From the NCBI GenBank assembly GCA_937870845.1, contig CALMZR010000339.1, positions 1 through 33,072 of the forward strand: DNA of 33,072 nucleotides, read 5' to 3'. Source of the DNA: an uncultured Chloroflexota bacterium. Its GTDB lineage: Bacteria; Chloroflexota; Chloroflexia; Thermomicrobiales; UBA6265. How positions within the stretch are numbered: the first letter of the stretch is position 1; every line of letters starts with the position of its first letter. Under the pieces are notes generated by a model. It saw nothing but the letters and a program-made list of their open reading frames with translations, did no database searches and was not told the DNA's origin. The position numbers and the translations under genes were made by a program. Below, piece by piece: positions 17,458-25,925 of the stretch.

Positions 17458-18210
17458 ATGGGTGCGATCAAGGCCGAATCGCCGACCCCGAAGTACCGGC
17501 AACTCTCCGAGCTCCTGCGCGAGCGCATCGAGCAGGGGGACTTCGAGCCGGGCGATCGCATCCCGTCCGAAGCCCAACTGGGCGACGAGCACCGGCTCAG
17601 CCGCATCACCATCCGGCAAGCGCTGTCCGATCTCGAGCGTGATGGGTTGCTCGAGCGCGTCCCTGGCAAGGGCACCTTTGTCCGCAAGAGGAGCCGTCAC
17701 GTCGAGCGCGTGACCCGCCTCACGGGATTCGGCGAAAACGTCAGCGCCCTCGGCCTGGAACCGGGCTACCGCACGTTGCGGGCGGAACCGCTGCGGGTGT
17801 CGAAAGAGATCGCCGATCGCTTGCGCGCCCAATCGGGCAAGGCCTTCGCGATCGAGCGCGTCCTCCTCGCCGACGGCGAACCAATCGCCGTGCAGCGCTC
17901 GTATGTCCCGCTCTGGATCGTCAAGGCCGCTCCGCCCAATGCCTTCTCGATCGCGGCGCTCGACCGCGGCTCGCTCTACCGCGCCATCGCGCTCGCGGGC
18001 GCCCACATGGCCCGCGCCGATGAGGTGGTGGAGCCAGGGCTGGCCACGAGAGAGGAAGCCGAGCTTCTGGAAACGCACGAAGGCGCATTGGTGCTGCGCG
18101 TGGCGCGCACCGTCGTCGATGCCGACGGCGTGCCGCTGGAGTACGTGCTCATGATCTACCGGGCAGATGCCTACACCTACCGCACGACCCTGTACCCAGG
18201 CAGCGACTAG
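17458..18210 (+). CDS. GntR-family regulator with UTRA domain
   Basis: PKYRQLSELLRERIEQGDFEPGDRIPSEAQLGDEHRLSRITIRQALSDLERDGLLERVPGKGTFV; UTRA-like C-terminus. Confidence 0.95.
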   Translation: MGAIKAESPTPKYRQLSELLRERIEQGDFEPGDRIPSEAQLGDEHRLSRITIRQALSDLERDGLLERVPGKGTFVRKRSRHVERVTRLTGFGENVSALGLEPGYRTLRAEPLRVSKEIADRLRAQSGKAFAIERVLLADGEPIAVQRSYVPLWIVKAAPPNAFSIAALDRGSLYRAIALAGAHMARADEVVEPGLATREEAELLETHEGALVLRVARTVVDADGVPLEYVLMIYRADAYTYRTTLYPGSD

Positions 18211-18344
18211 CAAGCCGCCAAGACGTGCGCGAGGCAGGGCCGCTACAACCGACGCCTGGGGACCCGTTCGCGGGAGGGAGGTGATCGCCGCAACCGCCGA
18301 CAACCCCGTGATGATCGACGCATGCAAGGGCAGGAGGTCTCGTC

Positions 18345-19841
18345 ATGAAGACCGATTCGTTCCGGCGCCTTCCGGCGGCGCTGGCGCTCATCGCGAGCCT
18401 GGTGCTGACGATGCCAGGACCGCTGGCCATCGTCGCGGCGCAGGAAGATTCACCCAGTTTCGAAGGGATCGAGGTCACCGTCGCCGGACCCGCCGGCCAG
18501 GTCGAGTGCATCGAGAACTGGACCGCCGCCTGGGAAGAGCAGACCGGCGGCTCCGTCTCGATCAACGCCATTCCGTTCGCCGACATCGACAGCCGGGTGC
18601 TAGCCGCCACCGGCACCAACACCTTCCTTGCCGACGTCTACTACCTCGGCTCCCAGACAGCCGGCCAATTGATGGCCAGCGGCCAGGTGGTGGAAGTTCC
18701 GGAGGCGCTGCGGGACCGCCTGGGCCTCGAGCAAATCCCCGATGTCTACAACCAGGACCAGTTGAGCTGGAACGACACGCTGTACGGCGTCCCCTGGGAC
18801 GGGGACATGCTGATGATGAACTACCGCCGCGACCTGCTGAACGACCCGGCGAATCAGGAGGCGTTCGAAGCGGAGTACGGCTATCCGCTGGCTCCGCCCG
18901 AGAGCTGGACGCAGTACGCGGACATCGCCGCCTTCTTCACCGGCATGGACTGGGACAACGACGGAGCGCCCAACTACGGCCTCGTCGAGCTGCCGATGCG
19001 GCGCAACCACGCCTGGAACGGGTTCCTCTCCCGGGCCGCGGGCTACGCCAAGCATCCCGACGACCCGGCCTTCTTCTTCGACCCGGAGACCATGACCCCG
19101 CGCATCAACACCCCCGGCTTCGTCAAGGCGCTGGAGGACTGGACCACCGCCCTGCAGTGGGGTCCGCCGGACATGCTCAGCTACGACTGGGCCGCCAACG
19201 CGCAGGCCTTCGTCGGCGGCCGCGCCGCCCTCAACATCCAGTGGGCCGACATCGGTCCGATGAGCGTCGATCCCAACACATCGGTGGTGGCCGGCAACGT
19301 CGGCTTCGGCGTCATCCCCGGCTCGACCGAGGTTTGGAACCCGGCCACCGAGGAGTGGGAGACGGTCGAAGAGCCGAACAAGGCGCCCTTCGCCGGTTTC
19401 GGCGGCTGGATCTTCGTCGTGCCGACGCTGAGTCCGAACCCGGACGCGGCGATGGACCTGGCCACCTATCTTGGCTCGCCCGAGGTCCGCGTGCAGGCGG
19501 TGACGACGCCCGGCTGCGGCGTCAACCCCAACTCCACCGAGTTGCTCGACCCCGCCATCTGGGTGGACGCGGGCTTCACGGAGGAAGACGCCCAGGCCTA
19601 CACGCAAGCGATCGTCGATTCGCTCGACCACCCGAACGCGGTCTTCGACCTGCGCATCCCGGGCATCCCCGAGTACAAGGACGCCCTGGAGATCGGCGTG
19701 ACGAGCGCCCTGGTCGGCGAGGCCACGGCGCAGGAAGCGCTCGACCAGGTCGCTGCCGAGTGGGAGGCGATCACCGACCGCCTGGGCCGCGATCAGCAGG
19801 CGCAGTACTACCGCGAATCGCTGGGCATCGCCGAGGAATGA
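18345..19841 (+). CDS. ABC transporter sugar-type extracellular substrate-binding protein (family 1)
   Basis: Signal peptide ALALIASLVLTMPGPLAIVAAQ; VECIENWTAAWEEQTGGSVSINAIPFADIDSRVLAATGTNTFLADVYYLGSQTAGQLMASGQVV; YGVPWDGDMLMMNYRRDLL. Confidence 0.93.
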   Translation: MKTDSFRRLPAALALIASLVLTMPGPLAIVAAQEDSPSFEGIEVTVAGPAGQVECIENWTAAWEEQTGGSVSINAIPFADIDSRVLAATGTNTFLADVYYLGSQTAGQLMASGQVVEVPEALRDRLGLEQIPDVYNQDQLSWNDTLYGVPWDGDMLMMNYRRDLLNDPANQEAFEAEYGYPLAPPESWTQYADIAAFFTGMDWDNDGAPNYGLVELPMRRNHAWNGFLSRAAGYAKHPDDPAFFFDPETMTPRINTPGFVKALEDWTTALQWGPPDMLSYDWAANAQAFVGGRAALNIQWADIGPMSVDPNTSVVAGNVGFGVIPGSTEVWNPATEEWETVEEPNKAPFAGFGGWIFVVPTLSPNPDAAMDLATYLGSPEVRVQAVTTPGCGVNPNSTELLDPAIWVDAGFTEEDAQAYTQAIVDSLDHPNAVFDLRIPGIPEYKDALEIGVTSALVGEATAQEALDQVAAEWEAITDRLGRDQQAQYYRESLGIAEE

Positions 19842-20785
19842 GCGACGTTCCGCGCCGGGGATCGAGGGCTGAAGCCCGCCTGGCAGCCGCCGGCGGCGAG
19901 CCCGCCGGCACGGCGATCAAGGGCGCGCCCGCCGGGTTCTTCCTGAACCCGGCGGCCGTCCTCGTCCTCATGCTGTCGTTGTTCCCGTTCGTCTTCTCGC
20001 TGGCGATGACGTTCACGAACTGGAACCTCCTCTACCCCGACGTCGCCTTCAACGGCCTGGAAAACTGGCGGCGGCTCTTCGCCGATGCCACGCTGACCCG
20101 GTCTATCCGCAACACGCTCTTCTTCACCGTGGCCGCGACGATCCTGGAGTACGGCGTCGGGCTGGTTCTGGCGCTCATGGTGCTCCAGATCGGGCGCGGC
20201 CAGCGCTTCTTTCGCGTCGTCTTTCTGCTGCCGATGATGATCAGCCCGGCGGCGGTCGGTTACGTCATCGGCCGCATGCTCTTCAGCGAGACGCAGGGAC
20301 CGATCAACAACATCCTCTTTCGGCTCGGGCTCCCGTACGTGCCCTGGATCAGCAACCCCGACGTGGCGCCCTGGACCATCGTCATCGCCGACGTCTGGCA
20401 GTGGACCTCGTTCATGTTCGTGCTGCTGCTGGCCGGTTTGCAGTCGCTGCCAAGCGAGCCCTTCGAGGCGGCCCGCGTCGACGGCGCAAGCGCCTGGCAG
20501 GTCTTCACCCAGATCACCTTTCCGCTCCTGCTCCCGGTCACCGTCACGGCGGTCCTCATCCGGTCACTCGAGCTGTTCAAGCTGATCGACCTGGTGCGGA
20601 TCATCACCGCCGGCGGCCCCGGCACGGCCACGCAGACCGTCACACTCTACGTCTACGACCTGGCCCTCACCCGCGGCGACATGGGCTACGGCGCAACGGT
20701 GGCGTACGCCCTCCTCATCATGGTCATCATCTTCGCCACCATCTACCTGGTCCTGACGCGACGCGCCGTCGAGCGAGCGACGTAG
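19838..20785 (+). CDS. ABC sugar permease (MalF/UgpA type)
   Basis: GFFLNPAAVLVLMLSLFPFVFSLAMTFTNWNL; EAFE-type loop EPFEAARVDGASAWQVFTQITFPLLLPV; ATGA overlap with preceding CDS. Confidence 0.94.
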   Translation: MSDVPRRGSRAEARLAAAGGEPAGTAIKGAPAGFFLNPAAVLVLMLSLFPFVFSLAMTFTNWNLLYPDVAFNGLENWRRLFADATLTRSIRNTLFFTVAATILEYGVGLVLALMVLQIGRGQRFFRVVFLLPMMISPAAVGYVIGRMLFSETQGPINNILFRLGLPYVPWISNPDVAPWTIVIADVWQWTSFMFVLLLAGLQSLPSEPFEAARVDGASAWQVFTQITFPLLLPVTVTAVLIRSLELFKLIDLVRIITAGGPGTATQTVTLYVYDLALTRGDMGYGATVAYALLIMVIIFATIYLVLTRRAVERAT

Positions 20786-20796
20786 GAGCCGCGCCA

Positions 20797-21639
20797 ATGC
20801 CGAAATCGCTGCGCCGCACGCTGCCGTACATCCCGCTCGTCATCTGGGCGGTGGTGATCCTGTTCCCCCTCTACTGGATGGTGATTACGTCGTTCAAGCT
20901 CCCGATCGACATCAATCGCGGCGTCAGCTACCTCCCCTGGGTCGATTTCACCCCCAGTCTGCATGCCTGGCGGGACCTCATGGCGGGGGCCGTGCCGGTG
21001 GCCGATCCGCTGCGAAACAGCTTCCTGGCCGCGTCGATCAGCTCGCTCGTGGCGGTGGTCCTGGGCGGCATGGCCGGGTACGGGCTGTCGCGCTTCCAGT
21101 ACCGCTGGGGGCCGTGGCGCAACAAGGACATCGCCTTCTGGTTCATCTCCCAGCGCATGCTCCCCCCGGCGGCGGCCATCCTGGCCTTCATGGTCATGTT
21201 CAACTACTTGCATCTGCTCGATTCGGTGGCCGGGCTGGCCATCGCCTACACCGGGTTCAATCTGCCGTTCGCTATCTGGATCATGCGCGATTTCTTCATG
21301 GCGTTGCCCAGGGAACTGGAGGAAGCGTCGCTGGTGGAGGGCGCGGGGTGGTTCACGACCTTCTGGCGGATCGTCCTGCCCCTTTCCGTGCCGGGTTTGG
21401 CGGCGACGGGCATCCTGCTCTTCATCTTTTCCTGGAACGAGTACCTCTTCGCCTCGCTGCTGGCCTTCGAGCAGGCGAAGACGATGCCGGTGACGCTGGC
21501 CGGGATGGCCACGGCCATCGGCATCCGCTGGTGGCTGATGTCGGCCCTGGCCATCGTCAGCATGATCCCCACCATCGCGCTGGGACTGCTGCTCGAGCGG
21601 TACATCGTGCGCGGGCTGACCGCGGGCGCGATCAAATAG
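20797..21639 (+). CDS. ABC sugar permease (MalG/UgpE type)
   Basis: LPYIPLVIWAVVILFPLYWMVITSFK; LPRELEEASLVEGAGWFTTFWRIVLPLSVPGLAATGILLFIFSWNEYLFA. Confidence 0.95.
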   Translation: MPKSLRRTLPYIPLVIWAVVILFPLYWMVITSFKLPIDINRGVSYLPWVDFTPSLHAWRDLMAGAVPVADPLRNSFLAASISSLVAVVLGGMAGYGLSRFQYRWGPWRNKDIAFWFISQRMLPPAAAILAFMVMFNYLHLLDSVAGLAIAYTGFNLPFAIWIMRDFFMALPRELEEASLVEGAGWFTTFWRIVLPLSVPGLAATGILLFIFSWNEYLFASLLAFEQAKTMPVTLAGMATAIGIRWWLMSALAIVSMIPTIALGLLLERYIVRGLTAGAIK

Positions 21640-21661
21640 CGATGGAACGAGGAGAGCGGCC

Positions 21662-22339
21662 GTGACCGTCGGCTTCGTGGCGCTGTGGAAGAACAACCAG
21701 CGCGAGTACACGGCCACGCCTCGTGACGAATGGGGCACAACCGACGCGATCCAGGCCGCGTTCGACCTGGGCCGCAAACGTGGGAACCGCACGTACGGCC
21801 TGTTCGCCTGCCGCTGGTCGAGCCCGTGGGAATATCTGACCTTCTGGGTCAGCCCCAGCATGGCGGCCGTCTTCAACACCATCGCCGATCTGGAGCGGGC
21901 CGGGGACTTCAAGTTCGCCGATTCGCTCCATATCGTGGGCCACTACCTCCCGGACGCCGACGCGCTCACGGAGGGCGCCTGGGACGTCATCCCCGAGATC
22001 GCGGACGGCAAACCGCCGCCGCTCGGCCTGGTCCTGCTGGAACGCCGCACGGGCGCGGCGGCAAACGATACGATTCGCCGACGCCAGCCGGCGATCCCCG
22101 GCGTTCGCCTCTACGGGGCGTTCGACTGCCGGTTCGGCACGGCGTGGGACCGCTTCGTCCTCGCCACCGCCGAGGATACGGACGCGCTGGCGGTCTATCT
22201 CGATCGGCGGGAACGAACCTACGGCGGCGCTGGCGTGGAGACGCAGGCCGTTTCGGGGCGTCTGACGACCTACTTCCGCTTCGGCAATCATCTGCAAACC
22301 GAGCTGACCTGGCTGAATGAGGAGGGCGCGAGCGCGTGA
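21662..22339 (+). CDS. Unknown protein with two tandem copies of an unrecognised domain
   Basis: GTG start; GFVALWKN...NRTYGLFACRWSSPWEYLTFW and LGLVLLERR...VRLYGAFDCRFGTAWDRFVLA. Confidence 0.8.
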   Translation: MTVGFVALWKNNQREYTATPRDEWGTTDAIQAAFDLGRKRGNRTYGLFACRWSSPWEYLTFWVSPSMAAVFNTIADLERAGDFKFADSLHIVGHYLPDADALTEGAWDVIPEIADGKPPPLGLVLLERRTGAAANDTIRRRQPAIPGVRLYGAFDCRFGTAWDRFVLATAEDTDALAVYLDRRERTYGGAGVETQAVSGRLTTYFRFGNHLQTELTWLNEEGASA

Positions 22340-22701
22340 GCGAGCCCATGGGACCGATCGGCTGGATCAATTTCTGGAAGCCGAAAGACGAGTGGTATTA
22401 CCTGGCGCCGGACGAGCGGAGGCGGTTGCTCGCCGCGTGGGAGGCGATCCGCGGCCACGCCGGCGCCCGCGGCGCCCGGAACCTCGGTTCCTACGAATGC
22501 CGCGCCAGCACGGCCTGGGCGCGCGTGGCCCTCTGGGAGTTCCCGAACCTGGAGACGCTCACCGACATGGTCGACGCCCTGAGCGACGCCGGGTACTACC
22601 AGTACTTCGCCGAGGAGAACGCCTTCGGCCGGCGCACCGAGGAGCCCTACCTGAACTTCATGGTCGCGGCCGACGCGACCGCATCGTACGGAGGTGAATG
22701 A
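22336..22701 (+). CDS. Unknown single-domain protein, paralogous to the preceding gene
   Basis: GTG start overlapping the previous stop; GWINFWKPKDEWYYLAPDE...ARNLGSYECRASTAWARVALWEF. Confidence 0.8.
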   Translation: MSEPMGPIGWINFWKPKDEWYYLAPDERRRLLAAWEAIRGHAGARGARNLGSYECRASTAWARVALWEFPNLETLTDMVDALSDAGYYQYFAEENAFGRRTEEPYLNFMVAADATASYGGE

Positions 22702-22702
22702 G

Positions 22703-23212
22703 ATGGCCCGTGCATGGACAATCGGCGTCGAGGAGCTGACCGAAGAAGCGTTCGCGCCCTACGGACGGATCGTCGCTGTCCCGCCGGCGCCGGCGCCGCG
22801 CTCCGGACCCGGTTGGGACTGCTGGTTCGGCTTTCAGGCGCTCGAGTGCCCCTCGCCGCTGCTCTTCGGGGCCGTGGTGACGAAGCCGCGCGAGATCGCC
22901 GTCAGCGAGATGGAGCGCCACGTCGACACCTTCGAGCTGCTCTATCCCCACGGCCACGCCCTGATCCAACCCCTGGCGCTGCCGCTGGACATGGACGATC
23001 CAGACGCACGTCCGGACCCGTCCACCGTCAAGGCGTTCCGCATCCCCGTCGGCATGGGGATCATCATGCACCCCGGAACGTGGCACAGCGCCGCGTTCCC
23101 CGAGGCGGAGGAGACCACCTACAGCTTCGCCTGCATGCAACCCGATCCGAGCTACATCCCGGAGTGGGTTCGCTTCACCGACGACGACGCCGTGACCGTG
23201 ACACGCTCGTGA
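22703..23212 (+). CDS. Ureidoglycolate lyase (AllA)-family cupin-fold protein
   Basis: EELTEEAFAPYGRIVAVP; ERHVDTFELLYPHGHALIQPLAL; VKAFRIPVGMGIIMHPGTWHSAAFP; GGAGGTGAATGAG before ATG. Confidence 0.82.
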   Translation: MARAWTIGVEELTEEAFAPYGRIVAVPPAPAPRSGPGWDCWFGFQALECPSPLLFGAVVTKPREIAVSEMERHVDTFELLYPHGHALIQPLALPLDMDDPDARPDPSTVKAFRIPVGMGIIMHPGTWHSAAFPEAEETTYSFACMQPDPSYIPEWVRFTDDDAVTVTRS

Positions 23213-24147
23213 GCCGAGAGCGACGCTGGGACGTCCTGGCGGTCGGGGACGCCGACGTCGATCTCTTCCTGCGCGTGGACCGGCTGCCGCAGCGCGACGA
23301 AAAGGTGATCGGCAGCCTGCTGGGCGAGTTCCCCGGCGGCATCAGCGCCAACTTCGCCTGCGCGGCAAGCCGGCTCGGCATGCGCGCCGGCCTCATCGCC
23401 GTGGTCGGGGACGACCGCTATGGCGAGATCGCCTTGCAGAGCCTGGTCGAGGCCGGCGTCGCGACCGATCTGGTCGTCGTCCGGGAACGCGGCCGGACCT
23501 TTTTCTGCGTCGTGATGCTCGACGACTCCGGCGAGAAGGCGCTGACGCTGGTGGTCACCGAGTGCATCGCCCCGCGGCGGGAAGACATCGACCCGGAGGC
23601 GCTTGGCCAGGCGCGGCTCGTGCACCTGATCGCCAACGACGTCGACGACACCACCTGGGTCGCCCGCCACGCGAAGCTGCGCGACGCGCTCGTCTCGCTC
23701 GACATCGAGCCGACGACCACGATCGACGCCTCGCCGCAGGGGTTTCGCGCGCTCCTGTCGCACGTCGACCTCGCCTTCCCGAACGCGGCCGGGCTGCGCA
23801 GCCTCGTCGGCGGGGATGAAGTCGAGGGGGCCCGGGAAATCCTCCGCTTTGGCCCGGACATCGTTGTCGTTACCCTGGGCGCGCAAGGGTGTCTCGTCGT
23901 TACCGACGAGGAGACGCTGCGCATCCCGGGCTTCGCCGTACCGGTCGCCGACACCACGGGGGCCGGCGATTGTTTCATCGCCGCTTTCGTCTCCGGCTAT
24001 CTCCATGGCTGGGGGCTACGCCGCTGCGGCATCGTGGCCACGGCGGCGGCGGCCATCTCGGTGACGGCGATCGGCTCCCGTTCCGCCCAGCCGACCCTGG
24101 CCGAGGTCGACGCATTCCTGGCGGAACGCGCGGCGGCCCCCGTATGA
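23209..24147 (+). CDS. PfkB-family carbohydrate kinase
   Basis: VLAVGDADVDLFLRVDRLPQRDEKV, GEFPGGISANFACAASRLGMRAGLIAVVGDDRYG, VADTTGAGDCFIAAFVSGYLHG; GTGA overlap with previous gene. Confidence 0.95.
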   Translation: MSRERRWDVLAVGDADVDLFLRVDRLPQRDEKVIGSLLGEFPGGISANFACAASRLGMRAGLIAVVGDDRYGEIALQSLVEAGVATDLVVVRERGRTFFCVVMLDDSGEKALTLVVTECIAPRREDIDPEALGQARLVHLIANDVDDTTWVARHAKLRDALVSLDIEPTTTIDASPQGFRALLSHVDLAFPNAAGLRSLVGGDEVEGAREILRFGPDIVVVTLGAQGCLVVTDEETLRIPGFAVPVADTTGAGDCFIAAFVSGYLHGWGLRRCGIVATAAAAISVTAIGSRSAQPTLAEVDAFLAERAAAPV

Positions 24148-25109
24148 ACGCCCCACGCCCGACCTTGACGCCGCGCGCCGCGGCGCTGCTCGACGCGTTC
24201 GACTCCCCGCAACTCCTTGGCGCCAGCCGTCAGATCGAGATCGCGGCGGAGCTGCTCATCTCCGTGGCCGAAGCCCACGAAGGGGACGGCCCGGCGCTGG
24301 CGGCACGATTGGGCGAGATCGTCGCCTACCTTTCCGCGCAGCGCGGGGCCTCGAGCCAGGCTATCCCCAACGCCCTGGCGCTGATGCTGGACGGTCTGCA
24401 GGAACGGGTCGAGTCCTCGCCCGAAACCATTCGCGATTGGACCATCGCCAGCGTCAGCCGCTACCGGGACGACGCGGCGGGGTGGATGGCGGCCATCGTC
24501 GCGAATGGCACAAGGCTCGCATCCGGAGCCAGGAGACTCCTTGCCTACGACTATTCGAGCTCGATCGCGTGCCTCCTGCGCGAACTGGGCGCGGCCGAAA
24601 CCCCGCCCCTCGTGATCCTTCCCGAGGCGCGCACGCTGGAGGGTGGACGACGCTTCGTCGAGGATTTGCACGACACGCCCCTCCGCATCGAGTTGATCCC
24701 CGACGCCGCCGCCGGCGGCGCCCTCCGCGGCTGCGACCTGGCCCTGATCGGGGCCGAGACGATCACCGCCGAGGGCGGCTGCTACAACACCACGGGCAGC
24801 CTCCTCGTGGCCCTCGCCTGCCAGCACTGGCGCGTCCCGCTCTATGTTCCGAGCATGCTGGTGAAAATCGACGCGCGCACGCTTTGCGGCTATCGACGTC
24901 CCGATCCGGAGCTCGGCGAGGACCATCTCGGCCGGCTGACCGAGGGTTGGCCGCCGGCCCTGAAGGAGCGCGTAACCGTCGCCAGTCCCGATCTGGATTA
25001 CGTGCCGCCCGCGCTGCTGAGCGGGTACATCACCGAGGCGGGCATCTTGCCGCCGGCGGCCATCGTGCATCACGCCGAGCGGCTGTCTCGGGCCATGGGA
25101 GAGGTTTGA
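24144..25109 (+). CDS. eIF2B-alpha-like / MtnA-R15P isomerase superfamily protein
   Basis: LLAYDYSSSIACLLREL, LVILPEARTLEGGRRFVEDL, DLALIGAETITAEGGCYNTTGSLLVALACQHWRVPLYVPSMLVKID, LDYVPPALLSGYITEAGILPPAAI. Confidence 0.85.
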   Translation: MNAPRPTLTPRAAALLDAFDSPQLLGASRQIEIAAELLISVAEAHEGDGPALAARLGEIVAYLSAQRGASSQAIPNALALMLDGLQERVESSPETIRDWTIASVSRYRDDAAGWMAAIVANGTRLASGARRLLAYDYSSSIACLLRELGAAETPPLVILPEARTLEGGRRFVEDLHDTPLRIELIPDAAAGGALRGCDLALIGAETITAEGGCYNTTGSLLVALACQHWRVPLYVPSMLVKIDARTLCGYRRPDPELGEDHLGRLTEGWPPALKERVTVASPDLDYVPPALLSGYITEAGILPPAAIVHHAERLSRAMGEV

Positions 25110-25110
25110 C

Positions 25111-25911
25111 GTGCTATCGCAATGGTTTTCCGTGACCAAGCCGGCGCTGGCGATGGTTCAGTTGCGGCCGCTCCCCGGCTCCTATCGATACGCGGGCGAG
25201 CCGCTTGCCGCGATCATCGACGCGGCGCTGGCGGAAACGGCGATCCTGGCGGACGCGGGCTTCGACGGTGTGCAGCTCCAGAACATGGGGGACAACCCGA
25301 GCACGCGCCACGTCGGCCCGGAGACCGTGGCATACATGACCGCGACGGCATTAGCGATTCGGCAAGCGTTCCCCGCGCTCTCCCTGAGCATCCTCGTCAA
25401 CTGGGACGCGGAGGCGGCCATCGCCGTCGCCGACGCCAGCGGCGCCGATTTCGTGCGCATCGAGCACACCTTCACCGGGGTGTCCGTCACGAGCTGGGGC
25501 TTCTCCGAAGCCTGCTGCCATGAGGCGACGCGCTTCCAGCGCCGCATCGGGGCCAAGGCGCCCATCTTCGCTGATGTCTACGAGCCCCACGCCGTGCCCC
25601 TGGCGCGGCTCCCGATCGACGTCGCCGCGCATGCGGCGGTCTTCGAAGGGGGCGCCGAAGGACTTTTCGTCACCGGGGGCGACTTTCAGGAGTCCATGGA
25701 GTGGCTCGCGGCCGTCCGAGAACGGTTGCCGGACGTTCCCCTGTTGCTCGGCGGAGGCGCGACCGCCGACAACGTCGGGCAGGGGCTCGCCGTCGCGGAT
25801 GGCGTGGTCGTCGCGACCTGGATCAAGCACGGCGACATGCGCAACGCCGTCGATCCCGAGCTGGCGCGCCGGTTCATGGACGCCGTCACTCAGGCTCGCA
25901 ACGCGCGGTGA
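25111..25911 (+). CDS. BtpA/SgcQ-family TIM-barrel protein
   Basis: MVQLRPLPGSYRYAGEPLAAIIDAALAETAILADAGFDGVQLQNMGDNPSTRHVG; C-terminal LLLGGGATADNVGQGLAVADGVVVATWIKHG. Confidence 0.88.
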   Translation: MLSQWFSVTKPALAMVQLRPLPGSYRYAGEPLAAIIDAALAETAILADAGFDGVQLQNMGDNPSTRHVGPETVAYMTATALAIRQAFPALSLSILVNWDAEAAIAVADASGADFVRIEHTFTGVSVTSWGFSEACCHEATRFQRRIGAKAPIFADVYEPHAVPLARLPIDVAAHAAVFEGGAEGLFVTGGDFQESMEWLAAVRERLPDVPLLLGGGATADNVGQGLAVADGVVVATWIKHGDMRNAVDPELARRFMDAVTQARNAR

Positions 25912-25925
25912 AGACGACGCGTAGA

